Below are positions 44,373 through 52,391 of a stretch of DNA of 64,000 bases, piece by piece; positions within the stretch are counted from its first letter, which is position 1, and each line of letters opens with the position of its first letter. The notes under the pieces were generated by a model. It saw nothing but the letters and a program-made list of their open reading frames with translations, was not told where the DNA came from and did no database searches. This DNA is from Lachnospiraceae bacterium. GTDB lineage: Bacteria; Bacillota; Clostridia; Lachnospirales; Lachnospiraceae. The translations under genes and the position numbers were made by a program. The stretch spans positions 1 through 64,000 of the forward strand of contig JAFSPF010000128.1 in assembly GCA_017443065.1 (NCBI GenBank). The letters run 5' to 3'.

Positions 44373-45575
44373 TTACTCTGTCTGGAAACGATCGTCTCCG
44401 CCGTCAAGGGCCGCCATCACTTCTTCGACATAGGTCGAGGTGTTGGCCTTGGCGTCTTCGAAGTCATAATCCATGACATTGTTCGGATCAAGACCGTATT
44501 CCGCCGCCGCTTCCGGCTGTGCCGCGTTGGACAGCACGAGGAACTGATAGGACTCGTTCTCCGCCGCACGCTCCACGCATTCCGGAGACAGGGCATACTC
44601 GATCCAGAGCTTTGCCGCGTTCGGATGCGCGCAGCCCTTGAAGATCGCGGTCGCACCGACCTCAAAGGAGGTGCCGGTGGAAGGGATCACGAGGCCGACA
44701 TTGTCATAGCCGTTGTCCACGATCTGCGTGATGCCGTCATGCAGGAAGCCGATGCCGACAACACATTCGCCCGTGCCGACGTTCTTGGAGGGGCCGGAAC
44801 CGGACTTCGTGTAAACCTGGATGTTCTTGTCCAGATCCACCAGATACTGAATGCCTTCGTCATGGCCGTATTTCTGGATCATCGTGTTGATGACGAGCTT
44901 GGCCGTGCCGGCTGTGTTGTAGTTGGACAGCCAGATCAGGCCTTCGTACTTGGGATCCAGCAGATCCTGCCAATCCTGCGGTGCGTCGATCCCGAGGCGC
45001 TCCAGCTCTTCCGTGTTGACCATGAAGCCAAGGATGCCCTTATAAATGCCGTACCAGTTGCCGTCCGCATCACGGTACATGTCATCGATCAGGTTGACCG
45101 CATTTTCCGCCTCATAGGGCTCCAACAGACCGTCACGTGCCGCCTCGTTATAGGGATCGGTCGTGCCGCCGAACCACACGTCCGCGGAAGGGTTGCCCGC
45201 TTCCTCTTCGATCTTGGCCTGCACCTCACCGGTGGACAGACGCTGGTAGGTCACGTTGATGCCGTAAAGCTCCTGGAAATTCTCACAGGCCGCCTGCAGA
45301 TAAGCCTCTTCGCAGGAACCGTAGACGACGAGTTCGCCCTCTTCCTGTGCCGCCGCGATCAGGGCGTCCATTCCCTCCGCCGCGGGCGCTTCTTCGGTCG
45401 CAGCCGTATCCGCGGGGGCTGCCTCGCTGGCCGCTGCCGATGCTTCCGCCGCTGCCGTCGTCGCCTCCGCCGCCGCGGAAGATGCCCCGCCGGATGACGT
45501 GCCGCCGCCGCAGGCTGCCAGTGCCATGCAGGACACGACGCCCGCAAGTAACATGGAAACCACTCTCTTCTTCAT
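44373..45575 (-). CDS. ABC substrate-binding lipoprotein, AfuA/FbpA-like
   Basis: A 400-residue lipoprotein; the signal peptide ends MALAAC (Cys22), followed by an Ala/Glu/Ser linker very like that of MglB. The binding domain starts ELVVYGSCEEAYLQAACENF; NPSADVWFGGTTDPYNEA is shared by Fbp and Afu proteins. GECVVGIGFLHDG and, about 25 residues later, GTSFEVGA place a His-Asp pair and a Glu where, as I recall, AfuA binds sugar-phosphate hydroxyls, and the paired Tyr of iron-binding FbpA is not evident. Together with manA-galM coupling I favour hexose phosphate over iron; this is inference. GAGGAGG precedes the ATG. Confidence 0.88.
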   Translation of the reverse strand: MKKRVVSMLLAGVVSCMALAACGGGTSSGGASSAAAEATTAAAEASAAASEAAPADTAATEEAPAAEGMDALIAAAQEEGELVVYGSCEEAYLQAACENFQELYGINVTYQRLSTGEVQAKIEEEAGNPSADVWFGGTTDPYNEAARDGLLEPYEAENAVNLIDDMYRDADGNWYGIYKGILGFMVNTEELERLGIDAPQDWQDLLDPKYEGLIWLSNYNTAGTAKLVINTMIQKYGHDEGIQYLVDLDKNIQVYTKSGSGPSKNVGTGECVVGIGFLHDGITQIVDNGYDNVGLVIPSTGTSFEVGATAIFKGCAHPNAAKLWIEYALSPECVERAAENESYQFLVLSNAAQPEAAAEYGLDPNNVMDYDFEDAKANTSTYVEEVMAALDGGDDRFQTE

Positions 45576-45631
45576 GTGTACCTCCTCTGTTTTGTGTAAA
45601 ACGCACAATGAATCGGTTAACGTAACTTATA

Positions 45632-45660
45632 ATTATAGCATTTTCTACCTACCGTGACAA
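45632..45660 (-). promoter_or_regulatory. Promoter of the Afu-like/manA/galM operon
   Basis: TTGTCA (45655-45660), 17 bp, perfect TATAAT (45632-45637), about 55 bp before the lipoprotein ATG. It begins right after the yesL-like gene stop, marking a new transcription unit. Confidence 0.75.
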
Positions 45661-45663
45661 TCC

Positions 45664-46380
45664 TCAAAGGCTCGATGAATCTTCCTTTGGCCCGTCTTCC
45701 TCAAAGCGCGAAAACACCGGCACATAGAGCTTTGCGCGGAGATAGACGGGAACGGAAAATCCGAACAACAGCAGTACGGGAAAAAATCCGAATCCCAGAA
45801 TATAGTATAGAAAGGGAAACATCAGAAATAAAACGGCCTGCGCGATCGTGCGCGGAAAGACATAGACGGAAATCAGCAGCGCGTTTTTGACCGTGGCCTT
45901 TAAGGGATTGACGAAACGCGCCTGCAGCGGAAAGGCGTAGAGCAGGAGAAAGAACACCAGCAGCAGCATCGCACCGCAGATCACCTGCAGCACCGTGAAG
46001 ATCATGCCCTCCCCCTGCGCCGCCGCAATCTGCATGTCCATATACAGCACAAAGAGGGCCAGGAGAATCCCCGTCCACAGAAGGTTCCCCTGTTTGAAAT
46101 TTTCTTTGCAGGAGCGGAAATAATCCCTCGGCAAAGAACCCTCTTCCTCCCGCACCTTGCGGATCATGCAGTAATGCAGCGCACAGACGGGCGCGCCGCA
46201 GAACACGGTGCATGCGGAAAAGGCGATGCTGAGGAAATTCAGCGGGATAAAGCCGGAAAGCAGCAGCAGCAGACAGAAAAAGGGTGTCAGCAGCACCACG
46301 GTAAAGATATTCAGGATGACCAGGTCCGCCAGCACGTTCAGGTAACGCGCCAGCGGACCGTCGATCGAAAACAGGCCCAT
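45664..46380 (-). CDS. YesL-family (DUF624) membrane protein
   Basis: A 238-residue protein with six hydrophobic helices, beginning MGLFSIDGPLARYLNVLADL, the usual start of DUF624/YesL proteins. NFKQGNLLWTGILLALFVLY and the pair of C-terminal helices also fit. Such genes usually accompany sugar ABC transporters, but the function is unknown. The ATG shares one base with the stop of the ACT gene (TGATG at 46378-46382), so it is translated with the aryl-acid operon rather than the sugar operon next to it. Confidence 0.88.
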   Translation of the reverse strand: MGLFSIDGPLARYLNVLADLVILNIFTVVLLTPFFCLLLLLSGFIPLNFLSIAFSACTVFCGAPVCALHYCMIRKVREEEGSLPRDYFRSCKENFKQGNLLWTGILLALFVLYMDMQIAAAQGEGMIFTVLQVICGAMLLLVFFLLLYAFPLQARFVNPLKATVKNALLISVYVFPRTIAQAVLFLMFPFLYYILGFGFFPVLLLFGFSVPVYLRAKLYVPVFSRFEEDGPKEDSSSL

Positions 46381-46820
46381 CAGATCTGATTCACATCCTC
46401 CTGCGTGAGCACCCGGATGCCGTGTGCCGCAAGCACCGCATCCGCTTCCTTCTCCATCTCCTTGCCGACACGGAAGATCATGTAGGCATGATCGACGCTG
46501 TCGCCGCCGAGAAAGGCGTACATATACTCCAGATTGATGTTCGCCTCATGAAAAATCTTGAGCAGCTTGTCCAGGCCGCCCGGCTCATCCGGAATCATCG
46601 CGCCGACAACGCTCGTCAAGGAATTGACAAAGCCCGCGTCCTTTAAGGCGTTGGAGGCCTTGTACACGTCATCCGCGATGAGGCGTGCGATCCCGAAGTC
46701 CTTGGTCTCCGCCAGGGAGAGCGCACGCATGTCAATGTTTGCCGCGGCCAGCGCCCCCGTCATCTCGGAGAGCGTGCCCGGTTTGTTTTCCAGAAATACG
46801 GAGATTTGTTTTAATGCCAT
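46380..46820 (-). CDS. Tandem ACT-domain protein
   Basis: A 146-residue protein built from two ACT domains. The first starts QISVFLENKPGTLSEMTGAL; the second covers about 72-140 (LLKIFHEANINLEYMYAFLG). ACT domains bind amino acids, and this stand-alone form is regularly found next to phenylacetate-CoA ligase and indolepyruvate oxidoreductase genes in anaerobes, where it may sense aromatic amino acids. It starts 14 bp after the ligase gene's stop. The binding ligand is not proven. Confidence 0.92.
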   Translation of the reverse strand: MALKQISVFLENKPGTLSEMTGALAAANIDMRALSLAETKDFGIARLIADDVYKASNALKDAGFVNSLTSVVGAMIPDEPGGLDKLLKIFHEANINLEYMYAFLGGDSVDHAYMIFRVGKEMEKEADAVLAAHGIRVLTQEDVNQI

Positions 46821-46834
46821 AACAGATCCCTCCT

Positions 46835-48136
46835 TTAGATTTTTCTCTTGTCAATGACACGCACGGCCTTGCCTTCGCTGCGCGCGATCGACTTCGGTGC
46901 GACGAGCGAAACCTTGGGACTGATGCCGAGCATGGAGCGCATCCCTTCAACCAGCGCCTTCTGGCGTTCCGCGATCTCGCCCATGTTGTCGGTAAACATC
47001 TCCGGCGTCATCTCCACCTGCACGTCGAAGGTGTCCGTATGGTTGACGCGGTCGATGATGATCTGGTAGTTGGCGGCATAGCCCTGGTTCATCAGCACCG
47101 TCTCGATCTGCGACGGGAAGACGTTGACGCCGCGGATGATGAGCATGTCATCGCTGCGTCCTTTCGGCTTGCGCATCCTGACATGCGTGCGGCCGCAGGA
47201 GCACTGCTCCCTTGTCAGCACGCAGATGTCACGCGTGCGGTAGCGCATCATCGGGAAGGCTTTTTTGGTGATCGCCGTGAAGACGAGCTCGCCCTGCGAA
47301 CCCTCCGGCAGCACCTCCTCCGTATCCGGGTCGATGATCTCCGCGATAAAGTGATCCTCGTTGATGTGCATGCCCTGCTGGGCGGAGCATTCAAAGGACA
47401 CGCCGGGACCGGAGAGCTCCGTCAGGCCGTAAATGTCATAGGCCTTGATGCCGAGCGTCTGCTCGATGTCCCTGCGCATCTCCTCGCTCCAGGCCTCCGC
47501 GCCGAAGATGCCCGCCTTCAGCGGAATCTCGTCGGGCGTTAAGCCCATTTCCTTCATCGTCTCGCCGATGTAAGCGGCATAGGAAGGCGTGCAGCAGAGG
47601 ATGGTTGCCTGCAGGTCCTGGATGAACATGATCTGCCGCTCCGTGTTGCCGGAGGATGTCGGGATCGTGAGGCAGCCGACCTTGTGCGAGCCGCCGTTTA
47701 AGCCGGGGCCGCCGGTGAAGAGGCCGTAGCCGTAAGACACCTGGCAGACATCCTCATCCGTTCCTCCTGCTGCCATGATCGCTCTCGCGCAGCAGTCCTC
47801 CCAGAGGTCGATATCCTCCTGTGTGTAAAAGGCGACGACGCGTTTGCCCGTCGTGCCGGAGGTGGACTGGATGCGGACGCAGTCTTTGAGCGGCACCGCC
47901 AGCAGTCCGTAGGGATAGGCGTCACGCAGATCCGCCTTGGACAGGAAGGGGAGCCTGTGCAGATCCTCCGTCCCCTTGATGTCCTCGGGCGTCACGCCCT
48001 TTTCTTCCATTTTTTTACGATAATACGGGACATTGTCCCAGACATGCTTAACCTGTTTCACAAGACGCTCATCCTGGAGCGCCTTGATTTCCTCCCGTGA
48101 GGCGCATTCGATCTCCTCTTGATAATATCTTTCCAT
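46835..48136 (-). CDS. Phenylacetate-CoA ligase family (PaaK-like)
   Basis: A 433-residue adenylate-forming enzyme. RIQSTSGTTGKRVVAFYTQE is the AMP-binding P-loop, YDIYGLTELSGPGVSFEC motif A5, and YRTRDICVLTREQC with GRSDDMLIIRGVNVFPSQIE the hinge and C-terminal domain. It joins an aryl-acetate to CoA or, run backwards, conserves energy from aryl-acetyl-CoA as ATP, as proposed for archaeal ADP-forming counterparts. The start at 48136 (MERYYQEEIE) is family-like. It is third in iorA-iorB-ligase-ACT-yesL. Confidence 0.92.
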   Translation of the reverse strand: MERYYQEEIECASREEIKALQDERLVKQVKHVWDNVPYYRKKMEEKGVTPEDIKGTEDLHRLPFLSKADLRDAYPYGLLAVPLKDCVRIQSTSGTTGKRVVAFYTQEDIDLWEDCCARAIMAAGGTDEDVCQVSYGYGLFTGGPGLNGGSHKVGCLTIPTSSGNTERQIMFIQDLQATILCCTPSYAAYIGETMKEMGLTPDEIPLKAGIFGAEAWSEEMRRDIEQTLGIKAYDIYGLTELSGPGVSFECSAQQGMHINEDHFIAEIIDPDTEEVLPEGSQGELVFTAITKKAFPMMRYRTRDICVLTREQCSCGRTHVRMRKPKGRSDDMLIIRGVNVFPSQIETVLMNQGYAANYQIIIDRVNHTDTFDVQVEMTPEMFTDNMGEIAERQKALVEGMRSMLGISPKVSLVAPKSIARSEGKAVRVIDKRKI

Positions 48137-48165
48137 GTATGCTCCTTTCAGTCGCAAAGCGCTGC

Positions 48166-48738
48166 CTATGCTCTTCCGAGCGCAAACGCTTTCTTGTTCA
48201 GCTCCAGAAACTTCTGCGGGACAATCGCTTCGATCGCTTCCTGCCAGGCGCTTTCCGGGATGTCTTCAAAGTAATGGGAAAGCCTGCCCATGAGCACCAG
48301 GTTGACCGCTTTGGCGCTGCCCGCCTCTTCCGCGAGCGCGAGGCAGTCCATGGCATCGACCTGCGCGCCCTTCGCCCGCATTTTTTCCACGAGATCTGCC
48401 GGATAGGATGCCGCTCCCGTGATCACGGGCATCGGATCGATCTGCTGGATATTCGTCACGATCCGCCCATCCGGCTTCAGAAAGGATAAATAGCGCGATG
48501 CTTCAAGCAGTTCAAAGGAGACGATAAAGTCCGCCTCGCCCTCGTCGATCACGGGCGAATAGACCCTGTCGCCGTAACGCACATAGGTGACAACGGAACC
48601 GCCGCGCTGGCTCATGCCGTGCACCTCGGATACCTTGACGTCATAGCCCTGTTCGATCAGGAGATGTCCCAGGAGTTTGGAGGCCAGGAGCGATCCCTGC
48701 CCGCCGACACCGACGATCATTATATTCTTCGTTTCCAT
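48166..48738 (-). CDS. iorB: Indolepyruvate:ferredoxin oxidoreductase, beta subunit IorB
   Basis: A 190-residue gamma-domain subunit of a 2-oxoacid:ferredoxin oxidoreductase. METKNIMIVGVGGQGSLLAS is the conserved start, VSEVHGMSQRGGSVVTYVRY the family core, and SFELLEASRYLSFL follows. It works with IorA to oxidise aryl pyruvates to aryl-acetyl-CoA. The start at 48738 lies 2 bp after the iorA stop. Confidence 0.95.
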   Translation of the reverse strand: METKNIMIVGVGGQGSLLASKLLGHLLIEQGYDVKVSEVHGMSQRGGSVVTYVRYGDRVYSPVIDEGEADFIVSFELLEASRYLSFLKPDGRIVTNIQQIDPMPVITGAASYPADLVEKMRAKGAQVDAMDCLALAEEAGSAKAVNLVLMGRLSHYFEDIPESAWQEAIEAIVPQKFLELNKKAFALGRA

Positions 48739-48740
48739 AA

Positions 48741-50591
48741 TCAGTGTCCTCCTTCCGCGTAGGTAATACCCGCTTCCGTCATGCCTTCGAAGGCCCCGAC
48801 TGGGCACATCTGCACGCATACCTTGCAGCCGACGCACAGTGTTTCATCGACGCGGGCATGCTTCTTTCCGTTTTCGTCCGTGACCATGGAGATCGCCGGG
48901 CAGCCGATCTTCATGCAGTTCGTGCAGCCGATGCAGGTGTCGCAGTTGACATGCAGGGGCGGTGCAAACCTCACGTTTTTCAGCAGTGCGCAGGGACGGC
49001 GCGCGATGATGACCGAAGGCCCCTCCGCCGCCAGCTCTTCTTTGATTGCCTCATCCGTTGCCTTCAAATCATAGGGGTCCACCACGCGCACGCGCTCAAT
49101 CCCCATGGCCGTGCACAGCGCTTCCAGATTGATCTTGCCCGCGGGGTCTCCCTTGATGTTGTAGCCCGTCGTCGGGTTGTGCTGGTGTCCCGTCATGCCG
49201 GTGATGGAGTTGTCGAGGATGATCACCGTCGCGTCGGACTGATTATAAGCGATATTCGCAAGCCCCGTCATGCCGGAATGCATGAAGGTGGAATCGCCGA
49301 TCACCGCAACCGTTTTGTGCGCGGCATCTTCGCCCGACACCTTTAAAAATCCGTGTGTCGCGCCGATGGAAGCGCCCATGCAGAGCGTCATTTCCATCGC
49401 GGACAAAGGCGCAACGGCACCCAGTGTATAGCAGCCGATATCGCCCAGCACCGTGCACTTGTTTTTGTTTAAGGTATAGAAGACGCCCCTGTGCGGGCAG
49501 CCCGCGCACATGACGGGCGGACGCACCGGCACCGCTTCGTCCAGCGTCCTGCCCTTCGGGGGCTTTTCGCCGAGCGCATAGGCGACTTTGTTTTGCGAAA
49601 ACTCGTCGCACACCGACAGCACGTTTTTGCCGCCCTCGACCTTGATGCCGAGGGATTTGCAGTGCTCCTCGATCACGGGGTCGAGCTCCTCCACGACATA
49701 GAGCTTGTCCACTTCCTCCGCAAAGGATATGAGCAGCTCGTCCGGCAAAGGGTTCGCGGCGCCCAGCTTCAGCACGGAGACGCGGTTGCCGAAGACCTCC
49801 TTGACATACTGATAGGAAGTTGAGGCCGTGATCACGCCGATATGCTTCGCAAAGGGCGAGACGACCTCCGCCTCCTCCCGCATCTCGATGCGGTTGACGC
49901 TGACGTTGACGGTCTCGCCGTCCTGCGTGTAGCTCTGCACGCCGCCCTCGAAATAGGTGCGCAGACTCTTTGTGCGGTTTTCCACGAAGGGATGGCGTTT
50001 TTTCGCCATGCCCGGCATCATGACATATTTCGGGATGTTCTTTTCGTAAGGCTTTTCGGGCGGCGTCATCCGCTTCCCCGTCTCCACCAGGGACTGCGAA
50101 TGCGAGACACGCGTGCACATCTTGATGATGACCGGCGTATCGAACTTCTCTGAAATCTCAAAGGCAAGCTTTGTGAAGGCCAGCGCCTCCGCGGAGTCCG
50201 AAGGTTCCAGCATCGGGACCTTCGCCGCGATCGCGTGATGGCGCGAATCCTGCTCGTTCTGCGAAGAGTGCATCCCCGCGTCATCGGCAACGCCGATCAC
50301 CAGTCCCGCGTTCACGCCCGTATAGGACATCGTAAAGAGCGGGTCCGCCGCGACATTCAGGCCCACGTGCTTCATCGCGCAGAAGGCGCGTTTGCCGGCA
50401 AGGCAGGCTCCGAAGGCCGCCTCCATCGCCACCTTTTCGTTCGGCGCCCACTCGCAGTAGATTTCATCAAACTTTGCGGCTTCCTCCGTGATCTCCGTGG
50501 AGGGCGTCCCCGGATAGGAGGACACAAAGGCGCAGCCCGCCTCATAGAGCCCCCTTGCCACCGCCGCGTTACCCAGAAGCAGTTCTTTCAT
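48741..50591 (-). CDS. iorA: Indolepyruvate:ferredoxin oxidoreductase, alpha subunit IorA
   Basis: A 616-residue fused alpha/beta-type subunit. The N-terminal domain has GNAAVARGLYEAGCAFVSSY (CoA/2-oxoacid side). CAGCPHRGVFYTLNKNK and GDIGCYTLGA with GDSTFMHSGMTGLAN form the thiamin diphosphate site. The C-terminus has two [4Fe-4S] motifs (CDTCIGCTNCMKIGCP near 550 and CVGCKVCVQMCP near 585). It decarboxylates indole-, phenyl- and hydroxyphenyl-pyruvate and reduces ferredoxin. It is the first gene of the operon and is divergent from the acyl-CoA synthetase. Confidence 0.97.
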   Translation of the reverse strand: MKELLLGNAAVARGLYEAGCAFVSSYPGTPSTEITEEAAKFDEIYCEWAPNEKVAMEAAFGACLAGKRAFCAMKHVGLNVAADPLFTMSYTGVNAGLVIGVADDAGMHSSQNEQDSRHHAIAAKVPMLEPSDSAEALAFTKLAFEISEKFDTPVIIKMCTRVSHSQSLVETGKRMTPPEKPYEKNIPKYVMMPGMAKKRHPFVENRTKSLRTYFEGGVQSYTQDGETVNVSVNRIEMREEAEVVSPFAKHIGVITASTSYQYVKEVFGNRVSVLKLGAANPLPDELLISFAEEVDKLYVVEELDPVIEEHCKSLGIKVEGGKNVLSVCDEFSQNKVAYALGEKPPKGRTLDEAVPVRPPVMCAGCPHRGVFYTLNKNKCTVLGDIGCYTLGAVAPLSAMEMTLCMGASIGATHGFLKVSGEDAAHKTVAVIGDSTFMHSGMTGLANIAYNQSDATVIILDNSITGMTGHQHNPTTGYNIKGDPAGKINLEALCTAMGIERVRVVDPYDLKATDEAIKEELAAEGPSVIIARRPCALLKNVRFAPPLHVNCDTCIGCTNCMKIGCPAISMVTDENGKKHARVDETLCVGCKVCVQMCPVGAFEGMTEAGITYAEGGH

Positions 50592-50670
50592 ATCAATATC
50601 CTTTCCGATTGCATAAAACGTAATAGAATAACTCTATCACTTTATCGCTTTAAAGTAAAGAAGTTTTTCG

Positions 50671-50699
50671 TTGCCATTCCCTGACGGATGCGTTATAAT
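50671..50699 (+). promoter_or_regulatory. Promoter of the acyl-CoA synthetase gene
   Basis: TTGCCA (50671-50676), 17 bp, TATAAT (50694-50699), about 50 bp before the ATG at 50757. It lies in the 165-bp divergent region shared with iorA. No equally good box was seen for iorA. Confidence 0.7.
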
Positions 50700-50756
50700 G
50701 GCCTACGACGTTTTCCTAATATGATACCACAAACAGGCGGAAATGAGGTAATGCCC

Positions 50757-52391
50757 ATGCCGATCACGGATTTACTGGAGCGCAATGCCAAATTATACGG
50801 AAACGAGGTCGCCCTCGTGGAGATCAACCCGGAGGTGCACGAGGAAGCGCGTGTCACCTGGAAGGAATACGAGCTGATCCAGCCGACCTCCGATGTGGCC
50901 TACCGCAGGGAAATCACCTGGGGCGTCTTTGACGAAAAGGCGAACCGCGTGGCGCATCTGCTCATCAACCGCGGCATCATGAAGGGGCAGAAGGTCGGGA
51001 TCCTGCTCATGAACTGCCTCGAATGGCTGCCAATCTATTTCGGCATCTTAAAGACCGGCGCGATCGCCGTACCCTTGAATTTCCGCTACACGACGGAGGA
51101 AATCGATTACTGTCTGAAGCTCGCCGATGTGGACGTGCTCTTCTTCGGGCCGGAGTTCATCGGGCGCGTGGAGCGGATTGCGGAAAAGTTCAACAAGCTG
51201 ATGCTGCTCTTCTTTGTGGGGGACGCCACGCCCTCCTTTGCGGAGGATTACTCCTTCCATGTGAGCAACTGCTCCTCCGCCCAGCCGAAGATTTTAATAG
51301 AAGAAACGGACGAGGCCGCGATCTATTATTCCTCCGGCACCACCGGCTTTCCGAAGGCGATCCTGCACAACCACCGCGCGCTTGCGCAGTCCGCACAGAT
51401 GGAGGCGGCGCACCATGAGACGACGAAAAACGATGTCTTCTGCTGCATCCCGCCGCTCTACCACACCGGCGCCAAGATGCACTGGTTCGGCTCGCTCTAT
51501 ACCGGCTCCAAAGCCGTGCTGTTAAAAGGGAATTCCCCGCAGTCCATTCTGGAGGCGGTGTCGCAGGAGCAGTGCACCATCGTCTGGCTGCTCGTGCCCT
51601 GGGCGCAGGACCTTCTGGCCGCACTTGACCGCGGCGATTTTCAGCTTGAGGATTACACGCTCTCGCAGTGGCGGCTCATGCATATCGGCGCACAGCCCGT
51701 GCCGCAGTCGCTGATCAAGCACTGGCTGGAATATTTCCCGCACCACAAATACGATACCAATTACGGTCTCTCCGAATCCACCGGCCCCGGCTGCGTGCAC
51801 CTTGGCATGGACAACATCCGCAAGGTCGGCGCGATCGGCATCCCGGGTCTGAACTGGAAGACAAAGATCGTGAACGAAGAAGGCACCCCCGTACAGCAGG
51901 GGGATGTGGGCGAGCTCTGCGTGAAGGGCCCCGGCGTCATGCTCTGCTATTATCATGACGAGGCGGCCACAAAGGAAGTCTTAAAGGACGGCTGGCTCCA
52001 CACGGGTGACATGGCCATGCAGGATGAGGAGGGCTTTATCTTCCTTGTCGACCGCAAAAAAGACGTCATCATCTCCGGCGGCGAAAACCTCTATCCCGTG
52101 CAGATCGAGGACTTCCTTGCCGCGTATGAAAAGGTGCATGATGTGGCGGTGATCGGTCTGCCGGACAAGAGACTTGGCGAAATCGCCACCGCCATTATCC
52201 AGGTGAAGGAGGGCATGGAGTGTACGGAGGAAGAGATCAATGCCTTCTGTACCGGGCTCCCGCGCTACAAACGCCCGAAGAAAATCATCTTCGCGGATGT
52301 CCCCCGCAACGCGACCGGCAAGATCGAAAAGCCGAAGCTGCGCGAGATGTACCACGGCGCAAGGCTGGTGGAGGAGCAGAACCTAAGCTGA
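50757..52391 (+). CDS. AMP-binding acyl-CoA/aryl-CoA synthetase
   Basis: A 544-residue acyl-CoA synthetase. IYYSSGTTGFPKAILHNHR is the P-loop, YGLSESTGPG motif A5, DGWLHTGDMAMQDEEGFIFL A7, DRKKDVIISGGENLYPVQIE the A8 hinge, and PRNATGKIEKPKL has the catalytic Lys. The substrate may be a fatty or aryl acid; divergence from the indolepyruvate operon makes an aryl acid attractive. Start 50757 was chosen because GAGG lies 8 nt upstream; the ATG two codons earlier is too close. The end overlaps the convergent zinc-ribbon gene by 9 bp. Confidence 0.9.
   Translation: MPITDLLERNAKLYGNEVALVEINPEVHEEARVTWKEYELIQPTSDVAYRREITWGVFDEKANRVAHLLINRGIMKGQKVGILLMNCLEWLPIYFGILKTGAIAVPLNFRYTTEEIDYCLKLADVDVLFFGPEFIGRVERIAEKFNKLMLLFFVGDATPSFAEDYSFHVSNCSSAQPKILIEETDEAAIYYSSGTTGFPKAILHNHRALAQSAQMEAAHHETTKNDVFCCIPPLYHTGAKMHWFGSLYTGSKAVLLKGNSPQSILEAVSQEQCTIVWLLVPWAQDLLAALDRGDFQLEDYTLSQWRLMHIGAQPVPQSLIKHWLEYFPHHKYDTNYGLSESTGPGCVHLGMDNIRKVGAIGIPGLNWKTKIVNEEGTPVQQGDVGELCVKGPGVMLCYYHDEAATKEVLKDGWLHTGDMAMQDEEGFIFLVDRKKDVIISGGENLYPVQIEDFLAAYEKVHDVAVIGLPDKRLGEIATAIIQVKEGMECTEEEINAFCTGLPRYKRPKKIIFADVPRNATGKIEKPKLREMYHGARLVEEQNLS

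Noticed and set aside
41465..45575. Ferric-iron (FbpABC) or spermidine transporter assignment
   Set aside because: Family resemblance alone supports it; operon coupling to manA/galM and the His-Asp/Glu pattern favour a sugar phosphate. Kept as an alternative only.
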